Shown here: piece after piece, positions 58,686 to 64,000 of the stretch | Layout of the letters: every line of letters starts with the position of its first letter | Numbering within the stretch: position 1 is the stretch's first letter | Origin: Nitrososphaerota archaeon | GTDB taxonomy: Archaea > Thermoproteota > Nitrososphaeria > Conexivisphaerales > UBA164 | Reading direction: 5' to 3' | Assembly: GCA_023381255.1 (NCBI GenBank) | Contig: JAMCTX010000002.1 | Span: 54,742-118,741 of the forward strand | DNA length: 64,000 nucleotides | The notes under the pieces: model-generated | Seen by the model: the letters and a program-made list of their open reading frames with translations, nothing else | Databases searched by the model: none | What the model was told of the DNA's origin: nothing | Program-made: the position numbers and the translations under genes

Positions 58686-58828
58686 TTTGCAAAAGGCGAT
58701 AAAGTTTCATTGATAAAAAAGGAATTGGAGCATACATGCAGGCTGGTTAACGAAACTGTGCAGGCATAGACAAGGCAGTTGAACTCAAGGGCGAAAAATA
58801 TAGGTTATTAAGCGGCATGTACAAATAT
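58686..58828 (+). pseudogene. Possible remnant of a second degraded gene
   Basis: Two overlapping plus-strand frames look coding: FAKGDKVSLIKKELEHTC then a stop, continued in the +1 frame as AGIDKAVELKGEKYRLLSG. Together with the minus-strand remnant at 58.3-58.6 kb this makes the whole 58,161-58,833 interval (673 bp) look like decayed genes. No start, family or repeat end is seen. Confidence 0.25.
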
Positions 58829-58833
58829 CAAAC

Positions 58834-59622
58834 ATGATTATTGTAACAAACGATGACGGCGTGCACAGCCCCGGCATTATTGCCCTGGCAAAATCCCTTT
58901 CTGAATTTAACATAAAGGTGGTAGCACCAAAGGGCGCGCAGAGCAGTACCGGAATGAGTATAACCTTTCACAGGCCCATAACCATGTCCAGAGTAAGCAA
59001 AAATAATTACGATGCAATAGCCCTGGCGGGAACGCCAGCAGACTGCGTGTTCGTGAGCATCCACAAACTTTTCAAGAGGAAAAAGGTCGACATGATAGTT
59101 TCGGGGATAAATTTGGGTGAGAACATAAGCATGCAGTCCTTTTTTTCTTCTGGGACAGTTTCCGCGGCAATGTCCGGTTCGATAATCGGGATTAAATCGG
59201 TCGCCTTTTCCAAAGTCATCCCGAATACAACGGAGCTTCTGACGGAAAGGGAATTCAGGCCTGCGGCTGAATGGGCAAAAAGGATAGTGAGCTTCCTGCT
59301 TTCCGAAGGCTTCCCGCCGGGCGTTGACCTGCTGAATGTGAATTTTCCCCTTAAGGTTACCAAGTCAACCAAGGTGCAGGTAACACTAATGGCCAAGGAA
59401 GAATTTGAGGACTACGTGGTAGGGCGGACCGACCCAAGGGGCAACAGGTATTTCTGGCTTGCTGGCGATAAGATAGAAGCTGCAGAAGAAGGAACAGATG
59501 CCTACGCAACCCTTGCTGAGGGAAAGATTTCAATTACACCCATAAGCATCAGCTCAATCCAGAGGGAATCTGACAGGAAGGTGCAGGACCATTTTGACAA
59601 GCTGGTAAACACGCAGGATTAG
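58834..59622 (+). CDS. surE: 5'-nucleotidase SurE
   Basis: A 262-residue SurE, a metal-dependent phosphatase of nucleoside 5'- and 3'-monophosphates. The N-terminal IVTNDDGVHSPGIIAL has the metal aspartates; SSTGMSITFHRPI, GTPADCVFVSIH and MIVSGINLGEN are the other active-site loops. The C-terminal dimer arm is present (SISSIQRESD). Start is the ATG at 58834. It could feed nucleosides into the salvage route that uses form III RuBisCO, but this is inference. The 236 bp downstream hold no gene I can support. Confidence 0.92.
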   Translation: MIIVTNDDGVHSPGIIALAKSLSEFNIKVVAPKGAQSSTGMSITFHRPITMSRVSKNNYDAIALAGTPADCVFVSIHKLFKRKKVDMIVSGINLGENISMQSFFSSGTVSAAMSGSIIGIKSVAFSKVIPNTTELLTEREFRPAAEWAKRIVSFLLSEGFPPGVDLLNVNFPLKVTKSTKVQVTLMAKEEFEDYVVGRTDPRGNRYFWLAGDKIEAAEEGTDAYATLAEGKISITPISISSIQRESDRKVQDHFDKLVNTQD

Positions 59623-59858
59623 TGCGGCAAATTATTTTATGCCGAGATTGCAATCATGCGATTGATTCCCGGAACAGTTTCAGAAAAAATTTTTTCCGAA
59701 AATATTCCTTTTGGGAAACAATCAGCATGAAACAGGGCCTTTGCACCGGGCTTTTTTTCCTAAATTTCGGCAATTTCAAATTAAGGGGAAAAACATTTTT
59801 CGCTTTATCCGTTCACCAGGCTAAAAATGCTTTTTAACCCGAAAGCACAAGCAAAAAC

Positions 59859-60410
59859 ATGAAGGTGAATGACGACCCGGTTCTTATGGAAAGGATCAGG
59901 AAGCACATGCAGGAAAGGAACGGCGCGGGGGAAGAACTGAAAGGGATAATAAGGGTTAACATTGAGCATATTGAGCACCTGCACTTCAGGGGTACGGCAA
60001 CAGAGGGAAGGGGGCTCTCCATCGACATTGACGAATCGCCTGAAAGGGGAGGCGAGGGAAACGGCGTCACGCCCCTGGAAACTTTCCTGATGGGAGCCGG
60101 CTCATGCCTCCTGACGCAGTTTGCCGCACTGATAATAACAGGGGCCCTTAAGGTGGACACGATGAAAGCAACCGTGAGCGGGAACATAGACAGGAGGGTT
60201 TACGGCCTGTTCACTGGAATCGAAATAGAAGTGTGGCTAACTGGAAGCGAGGACAGGAAGGCGATTGTCGATGCAGCTGGCACCTCCGGCGGGCTCTGCA
60301 AAAACGCCCAGGGGCTCTGTTACGTTCACAACACGCTTATGCGAGCCGTCAGCATAACCACCAGAGTGTACATGAACGGCGAACTGGTTTATGCGGACAA
60401 AACAAAATGA
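59859..60410 (+). CDS. OsmC/Ohr family protein
   Basis: A 183-residue OsmC-like protein. It has the domain HLHFRGTATEGRGLSIDID, the first thiol in LMGAGSCLLTQFAAL and the second in GGLCKNAQGLCYVHNTLM, where the family usually has CPVHRTL. Members reduce organic hydroperoxides. Longer than a minimal OsmC because of an N-terminal helix. Leaderless: TATA (CTTTTTAAC) about 26 bp upstream. Convergent with the molybdenum hydroxylase operon, 11 bp apart. Confidence 0.82.
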   Translation: MKVNDDPVLMERIRKHMQERNGAGEELKGIIRVNIEHIEHLHFRGTATEGRGLSIDIDESPERGGEGNGVTPLETFLMGAGSCLLTQFAALIITGALKVDTMKATVSGNIDRRVYGLFTGIEIEVWLTGSEDRKAIVDAAGTSGGLCKNAQGLCYVHNTLMRAVSITTRVYMNGELVYADKTK

Positions 60411-60421
60411 ATTTCTGCCCA

Positions 60422-62752
60422 TTACTCATGCTGTGCATAGTTCATGCTGATCTTTTCGCTTGTTATAGGAAGCCCGTTAATTTCCATTCCGGTGGCGTTT
60501 AATATGGCATTCCTTATAGCCGGGCCTGGGAGAACAATTGGGGGTTCAGCTATTACCTTGGCCCCATGAAAGCCCATGGACCCTGGTTTTTCTATTAATA
60601 TGGGTATGAATTTATCAGGTATGTCCATGCTTGTAGGTATATAGTAATCCTTTAGATTGGGGTTTGCTACCCTGCCGTCAACATGTATCAGTTCCTCCAT
60701 CACTGCATAACCTATTCCCTGCACAGACCCTCCATATATTTGGCCTATGGCCTGTGCTGGGTTTATCACCTTGCCGACATCGTATGCTACATGAAAATTG
60801 AGTATCTTTAATTCGCCTGTTTCAACATCCACCTCGACCTCGGCAACCGCAGCGCCAAAGGTATACTGATTATACGGAGAACCCACCCCTGTATCCGGGT
60901 CCCATATGCATTTTGGCGCAATATAATAGCCTACAACATCCAGACTAACACCGGCCTTAAATGATCTTTTTGCAATTTCATTCCAAGTAATGGTTTTCTC
61001 TGGGTTATCCGTGCTGAATGCATACCCATCAGCTAATTTGATTTTTTCAGGATTGCTATCCAACAAACTTGCTGCAAAAGAAATTACGCGTTCCTTCAGT
61101 TTGATTGCGGCGTTTTTTGCTGCATTACCGCCAATCACCGTAACTCTTGATGCTACAGTGGCTCCGCTTTCCTTATGTTTGTCAGTGTCGGGCCGGTCAA
61201 TAACGAAGTGCTCTAACGGTATTCCAGTTACGGAGGCGGCAATTTGGGCAATACCTGAAACTGCACCTGACCCATATTCAGTCAATGCCGTTCCCAGATG
61301 TATAATGCCATGCTTATCCACATTCAAGTAAACATACGCGTAGTCATTATTTTCCGGTCCTAATGAATTTCCGTGGTGCAGGATTGCCATTCCTATCCCC
61401 CTGCGCACTCTGCCGCTTTGGGTTGAATATTCGGCAACCTTCTTCCTGTAATCGCTTGACCTGACAACGGCGTCAACACATTCGGGCAGGCCGCAGCTGT
61501 CGTCCATGAGCTGCCCCGTGCTGGTGCGCTTCCCGGGCCTGAGCATGTTCATGAGCCTCAGGTCCAGCGGGTCAATGTTCAGCTTTCTGGCTATTTCGTC
61601 CATCTGGGATTCTGCCGCAAATATGGCCTGCGGCGCGCCAAAACCCCTGAAGCTGCCGGCATATGTGTCGTTGGTGTAAACCTTGTACCCATCATTAAGC
61701 ACGTTTGGTATCTCGTATGGGCCGTTTGCGTGGAACGTCGCCCTTATAATGACCATTACGCCAAGCGAAGCATAGGCGCCGCCGTTCAGGTAAATTTCCA
61801 CCCTTGAAGCAGTGAGCCTGCCGTCGCTCTTCACGCCGGTCCTGTGCTTTATTATCGACGGGTGCCTCTTCGTGTGGGCTATCATTGATTCCCTCCTGTC
61901 CATGCTCATCAGCACCGGCTTTCCGGTTTTGAGCGCGCCAAGGGCGGCTATCGATGCAACATCACCGGGCGTCTCGTCAGATTTTGGGCCAAACGCGCCG
62001 CCCGTTACTGCCTGTATAACCTCAACCCTTTCCAGCGGCCAGCCCAGAACCTTTGCCACGGATGCCTGCGTGTTATGCGGCGACTGCATCGAGCCTATTA
62101 TGAGAAGGCGATCGTCATGTGGCACTACAAACGCAGTTTCCGTCTCCATAGGCACGGCGTCCTGGAACTGGGTTTTGTATGTGTTCTCCACAATGACGTC
62201 AGCCTCATTGAACCCCGCATCTATGTTCCCCTTTGCAACCCTCATGTGCTTTGCAACGTTTCCGCTTTCATGGATCTTTGGCGCGTCGGCGCCCATCGCC
62301 TCTATCGGGTCAAACACGGGCTTTATGGGGTCATACTCAACTTCGACCAGGTCCCTGGCCTCCATTGCCCTGATCTCCTTTTCGGCAACTATTGCAGCAA
62401 CTATGTCGCCTGTCGACCTCACCTTTTCATGCGCAAACAGCGGCCTGTCAGGCACTATTGCTGCAGATTCATTTATCCCAGGCACGTCCATGTACGTTAG
62501 CACAGCCCTTACCCCCGGATGAGCAGCAGCCCCCGAAACCTTAATGGACCTTATCCACGCGTGGGGGTGCTTTGAAAGAACCAGCTTCGCGTAAAGGGTG
62601 TTCCTGGGTATCAGGTCGTTCGTGTATATGGGGCTCCCGAGGGCCTTTTCCAGGTCGTCTATCCTCTTGAGGCTCTGGCCTATGTACAGCAGCTCCCCGC
62701 GTTCGGCCTTCTTCTGCAGCTCGGTTATGTAATTTTCAACAGATACAGCCAT
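60422..62752 (-). CDS. Molybdenum hydroxylase large subunit (xanthine dehydrogenase/aldehyde oxidase family)
   Basis: A 776-residue molybdopterin-binding subunit that should hydroxylate an aldehyde or heterocycle with water. Cofactor regions: VTGGAFGPKSDE, YAGSFRGFGAPQA (the substrate-entry loop; carbon monoxide dehydrogenases have AYRCSFR or AYRGAGR there, so this is not CODH form I), GSGAVSGIAQIAA, NPAQAIGQIYGGSVQG, and the catalytic glutamate in IAEPPIVLPGPAIRNA. The N-terminal alpha/beta hammerhead domain (IGQSLKRIDDLEKALG) is complete. It is followed upstream by small and medium subunit genes in one operon. Substrate unknown. Confidence 0.9.
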   Translation of the reverse strand: MAVSVENYITELQKKAERGELLYIGQSLKRIDDLEKALGSPIYTNDLIPRNTLYAKLVLSKHPHAWIRSIKVSGAAAHPGVRAVLTYMDVPGINESAAIVPDRPLFAHEKVRSTGDIVAAIVAEKEIRAMEARDLVEVEYDPIKPVFDPIEAMGADAPKIHESGNVAKHMRVAKGNIDAGFNEADVIVENTYKTQFQDAVPMETETAFVVPHDDRLLIIGSMQSPHNTQASVAKVLGWPLERVEVIQAVTGGAFGPKSDETPGDVASIAALGALKTGKPVLMSMDRRESMIAHTKRHPSIIKHRTGVKSDGRLTASRVEIYLNGGAYASLGVMVIIRATFHANGPYEIPNVLNDGYKVYTNDTYAGSFRGFGAPQAIFAAESQMDEIARKLNIDPLDLRLMNMLRPGKRTSTGQLMDDSCGLPECVDAVVRSSDYRKKVAEYSTQSGRVRRGIGMAILHHGNSLGPENNDYAYVYLNVDKHGIIHLGTALTEYGSGAVSGIAQIAASVTGIPLEHFVIDRPDTDKHKESGATVASRVTVIGGNAAKNAAIKLKERVISFAASLLDSNPEKIKLADGYAFSTDNPEKTITWNEIAKRSFKAGVSLDVVGYYIAPKCIWDPDTGVGSPYNQYTFGAAVAEVEVDVETGELKILNFHVAYDVGKVINPAQAIGQIYGGSVQGIGYAVMEELIHVDGRVANPNLKDYYIPTSMDIPDKFIPILIEKPGSMGFHGAKVIAEPPIVLPGPAIRNAILNATGMEINGLPITSEKISMNYAQHE

Positions 62753-62754
62753 TT

Positions 62755-63222
62755 TTACTCACTGCCTCCAGCATCATAAATTGCGTCAACTATGTCGTAA
62801 TACCCTGTGCACCTGCAGAGGGTGCCGCTTATGGCCTCCTTGACCTCCTCCTTGGTCGGCTTGCTTTTTGCCTTGAGCAGGTCGTACCCCATTATCTCCA
62901 TTGCCGGCGTGCAGAACCCACACTGCGCGGCATGATGGTCCCTGAAGCTTGCCTCGATGTTTTTCATGAGCGGGTCGTCGTTGAGTCCCTCCAGGGTGAC
63001 TATCTCCCTATCCCTTGCCTGGAATGCCGGCGTAACGCATGAAAGTACGGGCTTGCCGTCCATGAGCACCGTGCACAGCCCGCAGTCTCCGGTTCCGCAG
63101 CCCTCCTTTGGCGACTTGAACCCGAAGTCGTCCCTGAGCACGTCAAGCAGCCTGTCTTCAGGCTCAACCAGCACTTCCCTTTCAGTTCCGTTAACCTTCA
63201 TCTTTATCAGCATATTACTCAT
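62755..63222 (-). CDS. Molybdenum hydroxylase small [2Fe-2S] subunit
   Basis: A 155-residue two-cluster iron-sulfur protein. The N-terminal ferredoxin-type cluster is in EGCGTGDCGLCTVLMDG and VLSC (about residues 37-61); the second cluster is CGFCTPAM and CRCTGYYDIVDAI in the helical C-terminal half. It passes electrons from the molybdenum centre to FAD. Start at 63222 overlaps the end of the medium subunit gene by 8 bp. Confidence 0.93.
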   Translation of the reverse strand: MSNMLIKMKVNGTEREVLVEPEDRLLDVLRDDFGFKSPKEGCGTGDCGLCTVLMDGKPVLSCVTPAFQARDREIVTLEGLNDDPLMKNIEASFRDHHAAQCGFCTPAMEIMGYDLLKAKSKPTKEEVKEAISGTLCRCTGYYDIVDAIYDAGGSE

Positions 63223-64000
63223 TTATATCCCCTCCAAGCCTCCGCAGCAGCTTTGCAAGCATTGCCTGGGCCAGGTGTACCCTGTACTCTGCTGAAGCCC
63301 TGAAGTCTGCCGTGAGCTTCAGTTCTTCAGCCAGCTTTTCTCTGGCATCATCAATTGCGCCATCGCTGATTTCCTTCCCCCTCAGAAAGCCTTCAGTCAA
63401 CCTTGCCCTTCCGGGAACCTTCCCCGATGTCCTGTTCAGGGCAATTCTAACGTCGTTAATCCTCCCTTTCTTAACGCTTATTACCATTGCCATGTTGACA
63501 AGGTTTATTATCAATATATTCCTTCTGCCAACTTTTTCAAAGCCTGATACGTAATCGTCCCCGGGCTTGCTGAACTGGACTTCAACCAGTATTTCGTCGC
63601 CCCTTCTTGCAACTGCCCTTTTTCCCGTAATGAAGTTCTCCAGCTTCAGTGTCCTTTTGCCGTTTACGCTCTGCAGCACAACGCTTGCATCAAGAGCCAG
63701 CAAAAGCGGTATATAATCTTCGGAACTTGAAGCAGCGCATATGTTGCCCCCGATGGTTGCCCTGTTCCTTATCTGCGGCCCGCCGAACTTGCTGGCCAGC
63801 TCATAAAATGCGTTTAAGCTGCCCTTAAACGCGCTGCTGCTTTCGATCTCGGAAACAGTTGTCATGGCGCCGATCTTTACTAAATTGCCCTCCGCACTTA
63901 TGTAGGAAAGCTCCCTGCCCACTGCCGACATACCCAGCATTTTTCCCACCTCCACCCCTCCCCCCCCTACCCACACACCCCCCCACCCACACACACACAC
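63215..64000 (-). CDS. Molybdenum hydroxylase medium FAD subunit, 5' end cut or corrupt
   Basis: The open frame runs to the right window edge, 261 codons. From GMSAVGRELSYISAEG onwards it is a standard FAD-binding subunit: IGAMTTVSEIE, FGGPQIRNRATIGGNICAASSSEDYIPLLLAL, and a C-terminal CO-dehydrogenase-flavoprotein domain (GFEKVGRRNILIINLVN). Upstream, the first 20 codons in the window come from a G/T-rich low-complexity run (VCGWGGVWVGGGG) instead of the expected PCMH-type FAD segment, so the real N-terminus (about 40-50 residues) is missing. Operon with the other two subunits. Confidence 0.85.
   Translation of the reverse strand: MCVCGWGGVWVGGGGVEVGKMLGMSAVGRELSYISAEGNLVKIGAMTTVSEIESSSAFKGSLNAFYELASKFGGPQIRNRATIGGNICAASSSEDYIPLLLALDASVVLQSVNGKRTLKLENFITGKRAVARRGDEILVEVQFSKPGDDYVSGFEKVGRRNILIINLVNMAMVISVKKGRINDVRIALNRTSGKVPGRARLTEGFLRGKEISDGAIDDAREKLAEELKLTADFRASAEYRVHLAQAMLAKLLRRLGGDINE
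63945..64000. repeat. Low-complexity C/A-rich run at the right edge
   Basis: The last 56 bases consist almost only of C and A with interspersed T, ending in (AC)n. It interrupts a conserved gene in a place where low complexity is not expected. An assembly or read-end artefact is likelier than biology. Confidence 0.6.

Noticed and set aside
61812-62522. 236-codon plus-strand frame inside the molybdenum hydroxylase large subunit
   Set aside because: Antisense of a conserved gene, with no recognisable domain and no promoter.
60422-64000. Aerobic carbon monoxide dehydrogenase (CoxLMS)
   Set aside because: The large subunit has AGSFRGFGAPQ at the active-site loop, as in xanthine dehydrogenase-type enzymes, not the CODH form I loop AYRCSFR; a general hydroxylase call is safer.
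1-64000. tRNA, rRNA, CRISPR arrays and insertion sequences
   Set aside because: By eye I find no TTCRANNCC-type T-loop with matching acceptor stem in the gaps, no regular direct-repeat array, and no transposase. A tRNAscan and Infernal run would be decisive, since short or intron-bearing tRNAs could be missed.

Overview
The window is archaeal. The evidence is a glycerol-1-phosphate dehydrogenase, archaeal ribosomal proteins (uL3, uL4, uL23, uL2, uS19, eS30, P1/L12), the archaeal regulator aMBF1, the tRNA-Ile2 agmatidine synthase TiaS, the proteasome-chaperone-like PAC2 family, and many TATA boxes 24-30 bp upstream of start codons (leaderless or nearly leaderless transcripts). The uL3 N-terminus (GHRK...) and the presence of eS30 point towards the TACK side of the archaea. 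I would not name a lineage from sequence alone. Genes are dense and short-spaced. Aerobic-type redox genes (rubrerythrin, peroxiredoxin, OsmC, hemerythrin, a molybdenum hydroxylase) suggest contact with oxygen.

Layout. 1-3.1 kb: AIM24 fragment, MptE-like pterin pyrophosphokinase, zinc alcohol dehydrogenase and PadR regulator. 3.1-6.2 kb: a ribosomal operon uL3-uL4-uL23-uL2-uS19 that stops after uS19; its uL3 seems to start at ATA. 6.2-10 kb: homoserine kinase and an oxidoreductase, hemerythrin plus ABHD14-like hydrolase, and the tRNA thiolase TtuA. 10-13.8 kb: form III RuBisCO and archaeal PEP carboxylase, two carbon-fixing enzymes in close proximity. 13.8-25.6 kb: regulators, RNA and translation functions (UPF0200, Lrp, DUF309, AmrS, aspartokinase, aMBF1, HflX, two related winged-helix proteins, eS30, CBS protein, TiaS, COG1325, P1).

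25.6-33.1 kb: a sugar ABC transporter whose two permeases are fused in one chain, its MalK ATPase, and a threonine-synthase-like protein that has lost the PLP lysine and carries a C-terminal winged helix. The latter shares a single palindromic TATA box with a divergent amino-acid permease. I regard this pair as the best candidate for an undescribed regulatory system. 33.1-46.3 kb: two class V aminotransferases, an orphan CbiA, a LOG-like protein, then a long minus-strand run: aminotransferase, FKBP, MTA/SAH deaminase, G1PDH, RpiA, unknown, PAC2, unknown, phosphoesterase, small membrane protein, degenerate PRPP-synthetase-like protein and ROK kinase. This run links pentose/nucleoside salvage, lipid head-group synthesis and unknown proteins.

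46.3-64 kb: two paralogous small membrane proteins, an ABC-2 exporter, a nucleotidyltransferase-like protein and phosphoesterase, rubrerythrin, an ECF-type transporter with fused ATPases but no visible T component, MFS transporter, peroxiredoxin, aldo/keto reductase, a 670-bp stretch of apparent gene remains, SurE, OsmC, and a three-subunit molybdenum hydroxylase that runs into a low-complexity right edge which looks like a poor assembly end. Several promoters (uL3, PEP carboxylase, a ribbon-helix-helix-like gene) carry inverted repeats between the TATA box and the start, consistent with repressor sites. I found no rRNA, CRISPR array, insertion sequence or convincing tRNA.
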